Shown here: piece after piece, positions 10,389 through 18,181 of the stretch | How positions within the stretch are numbered: position 1 is the first letter of the stretch | Layout of the letters: each line of letters opens with the position of its first letter | Origin: an uncultured Photobacterium sp. | GTDB lineage: Bacteria > Pseudomonadota > Gammaproteobacteria > Enterobacterales > Vibrionaceae | Length of the DNA: 64,000 bases | NCBI RefSeq assembly: GCF_947502415.1 | Contig: NZ_CANMZV010000005.1 | Span: forward strand, 124,001 to 188,000 | Direction of reading: 5' to 3' | The notes under the pieces: model-generated | Seen by the model: only the letters and a program-made list of their open reading frames with translations | Database searches by the model: none | Told to the model about the DNA's origin: nothing | Position numbers and translations under genes: made by a program

Positions 10389-10421
10389 AAAAAGCCTGAG
10401 TGACTATGCTCAGGCTTTTTG
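10389..10421 (+). terminator. Terminator after nqrM
   Basis: Stem AAAAGCCTGAG / CTCAGGCTTTTT with an eight-base loop. The A and T flanks make it usable in both directions, between nqrM (+) and the convergent diguanylate cyclase gene (-). Confidence 0.9.
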
Positions 10422-10448
10422 TTTACTGGCTATCTGTACTTTGTCGCG

Positions 10449-11681
10449 TTAGGCAACGTTTACTTGATTACGGCCTCCTTGCTTGGCCTGATAAAGTGAA
10501 GCATCTGCCGCTTTAAGAAGCTCATCAAGAGGCTGAGCTCCGCAGGCCACACCAATACTGATAGTGATTTTAATCGGTGTTTCCTGATAGACAATTTCCA
10601 GTTGCTCGATGTTTTCCCGTAGTATTTCCAATTGCTGGATAAATACTTCTTTGTCAAGGCAGCTCTGGATGCAGAATTCTTCGCCACCAAAGCGGGCGAC
10701 GGTGGCATCTGTGTCGGGGAAATGTTGCCGGAGTTGTTTGCTAACCTGGACTAAGACGGCATCACCGGTATCGTGACCGTATGTGTCATTGACCTTCTTA
10801 AAAAAATCGATATCTATCATGGCAATATTCCGGCTTTTGCAGCAGTTATCAGTGCAACCTTGATCGAAGAAGTAGCGACGGTTCCAAAGGCCAGTCAGGG
10901 CATCCTGGTTTGCCATCTGGAAGAGCTTGTCTGAGGTGTCTTTCATATTCAGTATATGATGGATACGGCAGTAGAACTCTTCCTGGTTGAATGGCTTATT
11001 AAGGAAGTCGTTAGCTCCAGCTTTCAGAAATAACGGCGTGATGGCATTACTGTTTGTCCCGGACAGGCCAAGGATTGCAATTTGGTTGCGATTGTACTGT
11101 TGGCGAATTTCGCGGGTCATGGTGATCCCATCTTTTTCAGGCATGTCATTATCGGTAATGATCAGGGTAACATCAGGATGCTGGGCCAGCAGTTCGAGAG
11201 CTTCTTTGCCGTTGCGCGCTGAAATTGTTTTCAGGTTTTGCTTGTTGAGTAAGTTCAGCAAATGATGGCGTACTGTTGCCGAATCTTCTACCACCATTGC
11301 TTTGTGGCGGAAGTTAGCCTCAAGACGCTGTAACAGCGGGATGAGGTAGGCGACCGAAGCCGGACTGTCTTTTAGCAGGTAGTCAATGACACCTTTGGAC
11401 AACACCGTTTCACGAATCTGGCTGCTGAACTGCGCGGTTAGCACGATGACTTTGAGGTTTCTGCTCAGGATTAGGTCAATGATCTCACCATCTTGTCCGT
11501 CGGGCAGGCAGTAGTCGAGGACGGTACAGAGAAAGTCCTGCTCTTTGGCAATGATGCGCTTGGCCTGCTCGATGCTTTCAGCAAAAACTGGACGGAATCC
11601 AGCTTGGTTAAGCAGGAAACACAGATAGTTTCTAAAGGCTCTGCTGTCTTCAACAACCAGGATTTTATAACGCGACATCAT
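10449..11681 (-). CDS. Response regulator with two receiver domains and GGDEF (PleD-like diguanylate cyclase)
   Basis: About 410 residues. The first receiver (about 4-120) has ILVVEDS, the phospho-acceptor region TVLDYCLPDG and a lysine in LLKDS. The second (about 127-245) has MVVEDS, ITDNDMPEKDG and FLNKPF. The GGDEF domain (about 255-410) has NQDALTGLWNRR and the active-site RFGGEEF, so it should make cyclic di-GMP. The inhibitory RxxD site that normally precedes the signature is absent. Three start codons lie in a row (TTG, ATG, ATG at 11684-11676) behind AAGG; I give the first ATG. No sensor kinase is adjacent. Its signal is unknown. Confidence 0.88.
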   Translation of the reverse strand: MMSRYKILVVEDSRAFRNYLCFLLNQAGFRPVFAESIEQAKRIIAKEQDFLCTVLDYCLPDGQDGEIIDLILSRNLKVIVLTAQFSSQIRETVLSKGVIDYLLKDSPASVAYLIPLLQRLEANFRHKAMVVEDSATVRHHLLNLLNKQNLKTISARNGKEALELLAQHPDVTLIITDNDMPEKDGITMTREIRQQYNRNQIAILGLSGTNSNAITPLFLKAGANDFLNKPFNQEEFYCRIHHILNMKDTSDKLFQMANQDALTGLWNRRYFFDQGCTDNCCKSRNIAMIDIDFFKKVNDTYGHDTGDAVLVQVSKQLRQHFPDTDATVARFGGEEFCIQSCLDKEVFIQQLEILRENIEQLEIVYQETPIKITISIGVACGAQPLDELLKAADASLYQAKQGGRNQVNVA

Positions 11682-11829
11682 CAATCCTTATTTGATACTG
11701 ATAGGTAATAAGTATCTTTATGGTCAGAAATATAGACTAATAACATTGTTGTTAAGCATACGGCAAGCCTAGCTGTTACTTTTGATAACTGGCTATGATT
11801 CCCCCCGGAAAAAGCATTAATGAAGAGTG

Positions 11830-11845
11830 CTGTATAAAAAAACAG
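11830..11845 (+). promoter_or_regulatory. LexA (SOS) box upstream of dinB
   Basis: CTGTATAAAAAAACAG fits the LexA consensus CTG-N10-CAG with an AT-only centre. It lies 53-68 bases before the dinB start codon, where repression of an SOS gene is expected. Confidence 0.85.
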
Positions 11846-11897
11846 TGGTAGAATGTATTCTTAATTGACCTCAAAAATTGGCAACGATCAACCAACC

Positions 11898-12983
11898 ATG
11901 GTGCAGCTAAACTCCCAAACACAGTTTCAACGAAAAATAATCCACATTGATATGGATTGTTTTTTTGCGGCTGTTGAAATGCGGGATAACCCGGAACTGC
12001 AGGATATTCCCATAGCAATTGGCGGTCGGTCGGAGCAGAGGGGAGTGATCAGCACTTGTAACTATCTGGCTCGAAAATATGGGGTGCGTTCGGCTATGCC
12101 AACTGCACAGGCTATGAAGCTGTGTCCTCATCTGACGTTAGTTGCCGGCCGGATGGCGGTTTACAAAGAAGTCTCACAGCATATCCGTGCTATCTTTCAT
12201 CGTTATACCGATAAGATTGAGCCCTTGTCACTGGATGAGGCTTACCTCGATGTGACCGAGTGTGAGTTTTTGCATGGTTCGGCGACATTGATTGCTGAGG
12301 ATATTCGCAGAACGATAAGAGAAGAGTTGAATCTGACAGCGTCTGCTGGGGTAGCTCCGGTTAAATTTATTGCCAAAGTGGCCTCGGATTTGAACAAACC
12401 TGACGGTCAATATGTTGTAACACCGGATGATGTGCCGGATTTTGTTGCCGGCCTGAAACTGGAAAAGATCCCCGGGGTAGGGAAGGTCACTATCCAAAAG
12501 CTCCATGACAGGGGGTTATATGTCGGCAAAGATGTTCAGAATTATGACCGTAATGTCTTGCTGCAACAGTTCGGTAAGTTCGGCCAGTCGTTGTGGTCAC
12601 GTGCTCATGGCATTGATAACCGTGAGGTTGTGGTTGAACGGGAGCGCAAGTCGGTAGGCGTTGAGCGAACGTTTGCCAAGAATATCTGTAGCTATGATGA
12701 GTGCTGGCAGATTGTGGAAGCCTTGTATCCAGAACTGGAGATGCGGCTTCGCAGGGTACGTCCCGAGCTCAATATTGCTAAGCAGGGGATCAAAGTTAAG
12801 TTTGCTGATTTTCAGCAGACTACAGTTGAGCATAGTCAGCCTAAGTTGGACAAGGCACAGTTTTCTGGATTGCTTCGTGAGGCGCTGAGTCGCCAGAAAG
12901 ATCGGGAGATCCGCTTGATAGGGCTAAGCGTTGGTCTGGAATTAGGGCTGAAGGCGCAGCAGTTATCGTTTGAAGGGTTTTAA
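11898..12983 (+). CDS. dinB: DNA polymerase IV (Y-family, DinB)
   Basis: About 361 residues. Catalytic acidic residues are visible in [18 protein letters not shown] and [30 protein letters not shown] and the helix-hairpin-helix IPGVGKVT follow, then the little-finger domain from about residue 245. Error-prone translesion polymerase, induced in the SOS response. The LexA box at 11830-11845 supports this control. I start at ATG 11898 because it gives the usual short N-terminus; an in-frame TTG at 11865 is possible, and neither has a strong ribosome site. The family's C-terminal beta-clamp motif is expected near the end; QLSFEG resembles QL[SD]LF only partly. Confidence 0.95.
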   Translation: MVQLNSQTQFQRKIIHIDMDCFFAAVEMRDNPELQDIPIAIGGRSEQRGVISTCNYLARKYGVRSAMPTAQAMKLCPHLTLVAGRMAVYKEVSQHIRAIFHRYTDKIEPLSLDEAYLDVTECEFLHGSATLIAEDIRRTIREELNLTASAGVAPVKFIAKVASDLNKPDGQYVVTPDDVPDFVAGLKLEKIPGVGKVTIQKLHDRGLYVGKDVQNYDRNVLLQQFGKFGQSLWSRAHGIDNREVVVERERKSVGVERTFAKNICSYDECWQIVEALYPELEMRLRRVRPELNIAKQGIKVKFADFQQTTVEHSQPKLDKAQFSGLLREALSRQKDREIRLIGLSVGLELGLKAQQLSFEGF

Positions 12984-13012
12984 AAAAAAGCAGGCTGATA
13001 GCCAGCCCGCTT
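12982..13012 (-). terminator. Terminator between dinB and pepD
   Basis: In the minus direction: AGCGGGCTGG-ctat-CAGCCTGCT followed by eight T. One mismatch in the stem. It serves pepD, and its stem may also end dinB. Confidence 0.75.
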
Positions 13013-13048
13013 TACTCGAATAGTACACTCGATACTTATCCTGGTTTA

Positions 13049-14509
13049 TTACTCTTTAACCGGAATATTTTTCAGGATAGCTACCATTTGCTCCCAGAAC
13101 AGGCCTACTGTCTCGATGTTCACTTTCTCATCTGGTGAGTGCGGGAACTTGATAGTCGGGCCGAATGAGATCATATCCATATTAGGGTATGGTTCTTTGA
13201 ATAGGCCACATTCCAGACCGGCGTGGATCACCATGATGTTCGGTGTCTTGCCGTAGATGCTATTGTAGGTATCGCGGAACAGGTGCATGACTTCAGAATT
13301 AGCATCTGGTTTCCAGCCCGGGTATGCACCGGAGAATTCACACTGGGCACCAGCCAGTTCGGCTACAGCCTTTAGCATGCCTTCAACATTGCTGCGACCT
13401 GAGTCAATCAGCGAGCGGATCAGGCACAGAATCGTAATCTTATCTGCTTCAGTTGTGATAACACCAACGTTCAGTGATGTTTCAACTACGCCTTCAATAT
13501 CATCACTCATACGAAGCACGCCGTTAGGGCAGGCATTCAGTACAGCAAGCAGGCGTTTTTGAACGGCTTCGGCCATCACGTCGGCTGGCAGTTCGGCTGG
13601 CTCAACAAATAGGTTGATGTCAGTTTCTACTTTACCTAGTTCAGCTGTCAGGATTGACTGATAGTAGGTAAACAGTTCATTGAGCTTGTCAACATTAACA
13701 GCTGGTAGAGTCGCGATTGCAAAGGCTTCTCGAGGAATTGCATTGCGCAGGCTGCCGCCGTTTAGAGTCGTTAGGCGCAGGCCTAGCTCTTCGGCGTGAC
13801 TGAATAGGAAGCGCCCTAGTAGCTTGTTGGCGTTGCCTCGGCCGGTATGAATATCACAGCCAGAGTGACCGCCTTTCAAGCCTTTAATTACCAATTTAAC
13901 TGCCGCATGTTCGGCTGGTACTGTCTCTCGGTCGATATCCAGAGTGATCGAACCATCAACGCCGCCGGCACAGCCCATGTATACTTCGCCTTCCTGCTCG
14001 GAGTCAGTATTCAGGAGAATATCGCCTTCCAGCCAACCTTCTTCCAGGCCGAATGCACCGGTCATGCCTGCTTCTTCATCAATGGTCAGTAATACTTCCA
14101 GCGGGCCGTGCTCAATATCTTTGGAAGCCAGTACAGCAAGGCAGGTTGCTTTACCAATACCATTGTCGGCACCTAAGGTTGTGCCTTTTGCTGTTACCCA
14201 CTCACCGTCAACATACGGATGAATTGGATCCTGAAGGAAGTCGTGATCAGTGTCTTCATTTTTTTGCGGCACCATATCTATGTGGGCCTGAAGAACGACA
14301 CCTTTACGGTTTTCCATGCCTGGTGTTGCCGGCTTTTTGATAAATACGTTACCTACGGCATCACGGCGGACTTCCAAACCTTCGCTTTCAGCAAATTTTA
14401 CAATGTGTTGAGCGAGCTGTTCTTCATGCTTGGATGGGTGTGGAATAGAACAGATTTGATCGAAGAATTGCCACACAGGTTGTGGTGACAGTTGACTGAT
14501 TTCAGACAC
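13049..14509 (-). CDS. pepD: Aminoacyl-histidine dipeptidase (peptidase D)
   Basis: A 486-residue M20-family zinc peptidase, the same length as E. coli PepD (485). Metal-binding motifs are seen in LQAHIDMV, GTTLGADNGIG, TIDEEAG and NTDSEQEG, plus GGHSGCDIH and the late VIHAGLECG. It hydrolyses Xaa-His and related dipeptides in the cytoplasm. The start is a GTG (14509-14507), giving VSEISQLSPQPVW, which matches the family N-terminus; an AGGGAG ribosome site sits seven bases upstream. An open frame extends 19 codons further but has no ribosome site. Confidence 0.95.
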   Translation of the reverse strand: MSEISQLSPQPVWQFFDQICSIPHPSKHEEQLAQHIVKFAESEGLEVRRDAVGNVFIKKPATPGMENRKGVVLQAHIDMVPQKNEDTDHDFLQDPIHPYVDGEWVTAKGTTLGADNGIGKATCLAVLASKDIEHGPLEVLLTIDEEAGMTGAFGLEEGWLEGDILLNTDSEQEGEVYMGCAGGVDGSITLDIDRETVPAEHAAVKLVIKGLKGGHSGCDIHTGRGNANKLLGRFLFSHAEELGLRLTTLNGGSLRNAIPREAFAIATLPAVNVDKLNELFTYYQSILTAELGKVETDINLFVEPAELPADVMAEAVQKRLLAVLNACPNGVLRMSDDIEGVVETSLNVGVITTEADKITILCLIRSLIDSGRSNVEGMLKAVAELAGAQCEFSGAYPGWKPDANSEVMHLFRDTYNSIYGKTPNIMVIHAGLECGLFKEPYPNMDMISFGPTIKFPHSPDEKVNIETVGLFWEQMVAILKNIPVKE

Positions 14510-14939
14510 AGCATTCTCCCTATAAACTTTTGGGCTAAAGCGAACCATTAGCTGATTATCAACCAATGGGCTAGTAATATCAGTAGATTAATCTATCGCG
14601 ATTGATTCAAGCATACCACTGGGGGTGATCCGGTGACAGTGAAATATTAAAAAGCGAAATGCTGGCTCTAAGTTTGTGATCGCAAGCAAGAAGTTATCCG
14701 CCTGAGGCCGGATTATGTCCTTTAATTGCTTTGATGAAGATGTTTTGTTTCATCTTACTGTCACGTTCTTATTGCCTATAACCTGCTGTATTTCTTCCTA
14801 TTAGATTCTCTCTATTATTGCAAAGCTATAGGTTCATAAATGAGACTTATTCCTGCTATTGATAATGTAATAAAATTACAGAAAAAGGAGGCACGGCGCA
14901 CATAAACTAAAAAAAGTGTGACAGGGTTAAAGAAAATGC
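14510..14939. other. Intergenic region upstream of pepD and of the small RNA gene
   Basis: About 430 bases between the pepD start and the RNA-gene promoter. It holds the pepD ribosome site and presumably its promoter. A TGTGA half-site for CRP occurs at 14917-14921 (second half poor). I see no gene in it. Confidence 0.5.
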
Positions 14940-14968
14940 TTGTAACTTTATTACGGCTTGGGTATAGT
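14940..14968 (+). promoter_or_regulatory. Sigma-70 promoter of the VcdRP-like RNA gene
   Basis: TTGTAA and TATAGT separated by exactly 17 bases, predicting a start near 14975. A CRP-like half-site TGTGA lies at 14917-14921, about 50 bases upstream of that start. Confidence 0.65.
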
Positions 14969-14974
14969 TTACCC

Positions 14975-15366
14975 ATCTTCTGGTGAAGACTGAAATACAC
15001 AGTAAACCGCTCTAGGATGAGCCCGAGGTATCGCCTCCAAGGAACTGAGATTAAGTCAAGCCATGATGGCTGAGCACTATATGTTTGTGTGTCGAGATAA
15101 CTTAATATTTAAGGTGATAAAGATGAAAATGTTTGATTCAATTGCAAATTTCTGGAATAACCGTTCTGCGTATACAGCTAACTTCCAGTACCCTAGCTCT
15201 TTCGGCTACTAATTTTTGATACTGTGTCCACGCTTTCTTTGGTTAGGACATAGTATTTCGAGCAGTATTGTTCACCCCCTTTATGATTTGAGAATTCGGA
15301 ATACCCTCGCTAATTGGTTATTCAACACATTCTTCCGCCACTCCAATTTGGAGTGGCGTTTTTTTA
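14975..15366 (+). ncRNA. Probable VcdRP-type dual-function RNA
   Basis: A transcription unit of about 390 bases bounded by a good promoter (14940-14968) and a strong terminator (15336-15366). It contains a 29-codon ORF (15123-15212). Right after the stop comes an 11-bp hairpin (15219-15256, one G-U pair). Next is single-stranded-looking sequence with TTCACCCCC at 15271-15279, then the terminator stem. From memory, Vibrio VcdRP is a dual-function RNA encoding a 29-residue protein (VcdP, acting on citrate synthase) plus an sRNA (VcdR) whose conserved cytosines pair with PTS mRNAs. Protein length, order of parts and C-run all fit. I could not compare sequences, so the name is an inference. Confidence 0.65.
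15123..15212 (+). CDS. 29-residue small protein, VcdP-like
   Basis: ATG to TAA, 29 residues, with ribosome site AAGGTGATAAAG directly upstream. It begins MKMFDSIANFWNNRSAYT and ends in PSSFGY; it is aromatic-rich, with no membrane segment or signal peptide. Length equals that recalled for VcdP, the citrate-synthase-binding protein of the VcdRP RNA. The downstream hairpin and C-rich segment support it being part of the same RNA. Confidence 0.7.
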   Translation: MKMFDSIANFWNNRSAYTANFQYPSSFGY

Positions 15367-15367
15367 T
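15336..15367 (+). terminator. Terminator of the VcdRP-like RNA
   Basis: Perfect nine-base stem CGCCACTCC / GGAGTGGCG, five-base loop, seven T. The form is typical of an Hfq-dependent sRNA 3' end. Confidence 0.92.
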
Positions 15368-15668
15368 TTGCCCCTCTAAAAAAACGCTTTTACAGACCTT
15401 CTACTACATACTTAGAGTAATTTAAATCTCCTCTCGCATTGCAAGCCAGTAGGCTCTAATTTCAACATTAACCTGATACATGTTATCGTTTGCGTAACAA
15501 TTTAAAAAGGCAAATGTTCAAAAAACACACATGCTAAATTTATGTTAATCCATTGAATTGAAAATGATTTATCTTAATGTTGATTTTTGCTGGTTGGTTT
15601 TTTGCTCTGTTGGTCGCAGCCGTTAATGATAATTGCGTTAATCACTGGAAATCGCTGGCTAAGGGGAA
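15368..15668. other. Intergenic region upstream of the purine permease
   Basis: About 300 AT-rich bases between the RNA terminator and the permease promoter. In-frame codons extend upstream of the permease ATG, but the opening residues there (a hydrophobic run, then VAAVNDNCVNH) do not look like the family and the promoter and PurR box fall inside them. Nothing else seen. Confidence 0.5.
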
Positions 15669-15674
15669 TATAAT
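15646..15674 (+). promoter_or_regulatory. Promoter of the purine permease gene
   Basis: Perfect -10 TATAAT (15669-15674) with a weak -35 TGGAAA (15646-15651) at 17 bases. Predicted start is near 15681, just before the PurR box. Confidence 0.65.
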
Positions 15675-15691
15675 CGCACCCAAAATCGTTT

Positions 15692-15707
15692 GCGCAAACG
15701 TTTTCCA
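15692..15707 (+). promoter_or_regulatory. PurR operator
   Basis: GCGCAAACGTTTTCCA matches the PurR consensus ACGCAAACGTTTTCNT at 14 of 16 positions (mismatches at the two ends). It sits just downstream of the predicted transcription start of a purine permease, a classic repressor position. Confidence 0.88.
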
Positions 15708-15747
15708 TTTAAACTTGCAGCGAAATTTCTCCAAGGAACCGAGAGTA

Positions 15748-17037
15748 ATGCTTGAGAAACTATTCAAACTGAAAGAACACGACACAGATGTTCGTACTGA
15801 AATGTTGGCTGGGCTGACCACCTTTCTGACAATGGCCTACATCATCTTTGTAAACCCGACAATGCTGGCAACTACTGGCATGGATCAGGGAGCCGTGTTT
15901 GTTGCAACTTGCCTGGCAGCGATGGTCGGCTGCTTTATAATGGGGTTTGTGGCTAACTATCCGGTTGCTCAGGCTCCGGGCATGGGTCTGAATGCATTCT
16001 TTACTTACAGCGTTGTTCTTGGGATGGGCCATACCTGGAAGGTGGCACTGGCTGCTGTATTCCTGTCTGGTCTTTGTTTTATTGCATTGAGTGTGCTGCG
16101 GGTTAGGGAATGGATTATAAATGCGATTCCAACAGCGTTGCGTATCGGGATTTCAGCCGGAATAGGTCTGTTTTTGGCATTTATTGCCTTGCAGAGCTCA
16201 GGTGTTGTGGTTGATAATCCTGCAACTTTAGTTCACGTCGGTGATTTAACCAGCTTTCCGGCGGTGATGGCTGCACTGGGGTTCTTTTTGACCATTGCAT
16301 TGGTACATCGAGGCTATAAAGCCGCTGTGCTGATTGCGATTTTGGTCGTTACCGTTATCGGGGTTTTGTTCGGTGACATTCAGTTTGCTGGCGTCATGTC
16401 TATGCCTCCAAGCCTGGCCCCTACTTTCATGCAGATGGACTTTGGCGGTGCGCTGGAAGTTGGCTTGATTTCCGTGGTGTTCGCTTTCTTGTTCGTTGAT
16501 TTGTTTGATACCGCCGGCACCTTGGTTGGGGTGGCAACCAAAGCGGAACTTATCGCTGAAGACGGTAAGTTGCCGCGCCTTAATCGTGCTCTTCTGGCAG
16601 ACAGTACAGCGACGTCGGTTGGTGCGATTTTGGGGACATCGAATACGACATCATTTGTTGAAAGCGTATCAGGTGTTGCTGTCGGTGGACGTACCGGCCT
16701 GACGGCTGTCACTGTGGGTGTCTTGTTTTTACTGGCATTATTTTTTGCGCCACTGGCTGGCATGGTTCCAGCCTATGCAACGGCAGGGGCGTTATTCTAT
16801 GTTGCTATCCTTATGATGTCGGGGCTGGTGAGCGTAGACTGGCGTGACTTAACAGAAGCAGCACCTGTTGTTGTTGTTTGTCTTTTAATGCCGTTAACAT
16901 ACTCCATCGCCGAAGGTATCGGTCTTGGTTTTATCACTTATGCCGCTGTTAAGGTTATGAGTGGCAAGGGAAGAGATGTAAATATTAGCGTTTGGGTTAT
17001 AGCAGCCTTGTTTATTGCTAAAATTATCTTCTTATAA
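15748..17037 (+). CDS. NCS2 family purine (guanine/hypoxanthine-type) permease
   Basis: A 429-residue polytopic transporter of the AzgA-like/GhxP group. It opens MLEKLFKLKEHDTDVRTE, then GLTTFLTMAYIIFVNP, NYPVAQAPGMGLNAFF and the transport motif region FVDLFDTAGTLVGVA, with GTSNTTSFVESVSGVAVGGRTGL. These motifs mark guanine/hypoxanthine/adenine symporters. The start at 15748 is the family's usual N-terminus and follows AAGGA/GAGAG. A PurR box lies in its leader, so expression is expected to fall when hypoxanthine or guanine is plentiful. gpt follows 53 bases later, giving uptake plus salvage in one place. Exact substrate is not certain. Confidence 0.92.
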   Translation: MLEKLFKLKEHDTDVRTEMLAGLTTFLTMAYIIFVNPTMLATTGMDQGAVFVATCLAAMVGCFIMGFVANYPVAQAPGMGLNAFFTYSVVLGMGHTWKVALAAVFLSGLCFIALSVLRVREWIINAIPTALRIGISAGIGLFLAFIALQSSGVVVDNPATLVHVGDLTSFPAVMAALGFFLTIALVHRGYKAAVLIAILVVTVIGVLFGDIQFAGVMSMPPSLAPTFMQMDFGGALEVGLISVVFAFLFVDLFDTAGTLVGVATKAELIAEDGKLPRLNRALLADSTATSVGAILGTSNTTSFVESVSGVAVGGRTGLTAVTVGVLFLLALFFAPLAGMVPAYATAGALFYVAILMMSGLVSVDWRDLTEAAPVVVVCLLMPLTYSIAEGIGLGFITYAAVKVMSGKGRDVNISVWVIAALFIAKIIFL

Positions 17038-17090
17038 CAGTTTATAAATACATTCAGCGCTAATGGCGCTGACTCAGAGGTTCATCGGAT

Positions 17091-17549
17091 ATGAGTAATA
17101 AGTTCGTCATCACTTGGGACAACATGCAAATGTACACTCGCCAGCTGGCAGAAAAACTGCTTCCGGCTGAACAGTGGAAAGGTATTATTGCTGTTAGCCG
17201 CGGTGGTTTGGTTCCTTCTGCTATTCTGGCGCGTGAGCTTGGTATTCGCTACGTCGATACAGTTTGCATTTCAAGCTATGACCATGATCACCAGCGTGAT
17301 ATGAAAGTGCTGAAGCAGGCTGAAGGTGATGGAGAAGGCTTCCTGGTTGTCGACGACTTGGTTGATACCGGTGGTACAGCTGAAATGATCCGCGCGATGT
17401 ACCCGAAAGCGAAGTTTGTTACTGTGTGCGCGAAACCTGCGGGTAAGCACCTTGTTGACGATTATGTTGTTGATATTGCACAGGACACTTGGATCGAGCA
17501 GCCATGGGATATGGCAGTGACATTTGTTGATCCGATCGCGAAGCGATAA
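17091..17549 (+). CDS. gpt: Xanthine-guanine phosphoribosyltransferase
   Basis: A 152-residue type-I phosphoribosyltransferase, same length as E. coli Gpt. The PRPP-binding loop is [13 protein letters not shown]. The [19 protein letters not shown] helix and the late [13 protein letters not shown] match the family. It converts guanine, xanthine and hypoxanthine to nucleotides at the inner face of the membrane. Order gpt-frsA-crl-proB-proA mirrors the E. coli gpt-frsA-crl-phoE-proBA region. Confidence 0.96.
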   Translation: MSNKFVITWDNMQMYTRQLAEKLLPAEQWKGIIAVSRGGLVPSAILARELGIRYVDTVCISSYDHDHQRDMKVLKQAEGDGEGFLVVDDLVDTGGTAEMIRAMYPKAKFVTVCAKPAGKHLVDDYVVDIAQDTWIEQPWDMAVTFVDPIAKR

Positions 17550-17566
17550 TACAGAACAATCCAGAC

Positions 17567-17599
17567 TGAAAAAAAGGAGCCGTTGGTTCCTTTTTTGTT
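17567..17599 (+). terminator. Terminator after gpt
   Basis: AAAAAAAGGAgCC / GGtTCCTTTTTT, stem with one mismatch and a T run. A-rich on one side, T-rich on the other, so it can act for the convergent gene too. Confidence 0.75.
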
Positions 17600-17632
17600 T
17601 TCTTTGTGACCGTTTTGGCATCTAGTACCGTA

Positions 17633-17935
17633 CTAGCTGTTGCGGGCTTTACCTCTGATATCAGAAAGAGATTCTCCGTTAGGTTTGTTACGGTAAAAGT
17701 TGTTGTAGTTAATGAGATCAATCATGTCTCGACCGGTCAAATCACATTTTCTGTCTAGTTTAGTTTGATAAGAGTTTGGGATTTGTTCACCTGAAGCATC
17801 AAGACAGACAGCGATTTTGGCATTTACGGCTCCGGAAGCTTCTCCGGGATTTCCGCCAAGCACACCGCCACTACCAAAAGCAAAAACAGAGCTTGAAAAC
17901 AATATCAAGCCGCATACAGCGAGTATTTTTTTCAT
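17633..17935 (-). CDS. Small exported protein of unknown function
   Basis: About 100 residues. N-terminal signal peptide MKKILAVCGLILFSSSVFA. The mature part begins FGSGGVLGGNPGEASG (glycine-rich) and has two cysteines (AVCLDASG and DRKCDLTG) that could form a disulfide. The C-terminus is hydrophilic. Not recognised. The ATG at 17935 is chosen because it gives a clean signal peptide; the frame stays open 11 codons further. It stands alone, convergent with gpt and divergent from frsA. Confidence 0.7.
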   Translation of the reverse strand: MKKILAVCGLILFSSSVFAFGSGGVLGGNPGEASGAVNAKIAVCLDASGEQIPNSYQTKLDRKCDLTGRDMIDLINYNNFYRNKPNGESLSDIRGKARNS

Positions 17936-18181
17936 ACAATTATCACCGTATAAAATACTAACAGTCATATCAGCATAGCGCAGGATGGGTAGTGGGTAAG
18001 CTTATTCTCGTAGGCCTACTTGTTGATGGCATGCTTTTTTGTATCGATGCGCACACTGCAACCAACTGTTGGATGGTATACTTTTGTTATAAATATCTTT
18101 ATGTATCTGACTTATGCCTTCTTCTTACGGATTCATTCTTAAGGTCAGTATGCAAAGATAGATTTGAAAATGGAGCTTACC

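Noticed and set aside
15216..15425. Plus-strand open frame of 69 codons
   Set aside because: Runs through the hairpin, C-rich segment and terminator of the RNA gene; no ribosome site or family features.
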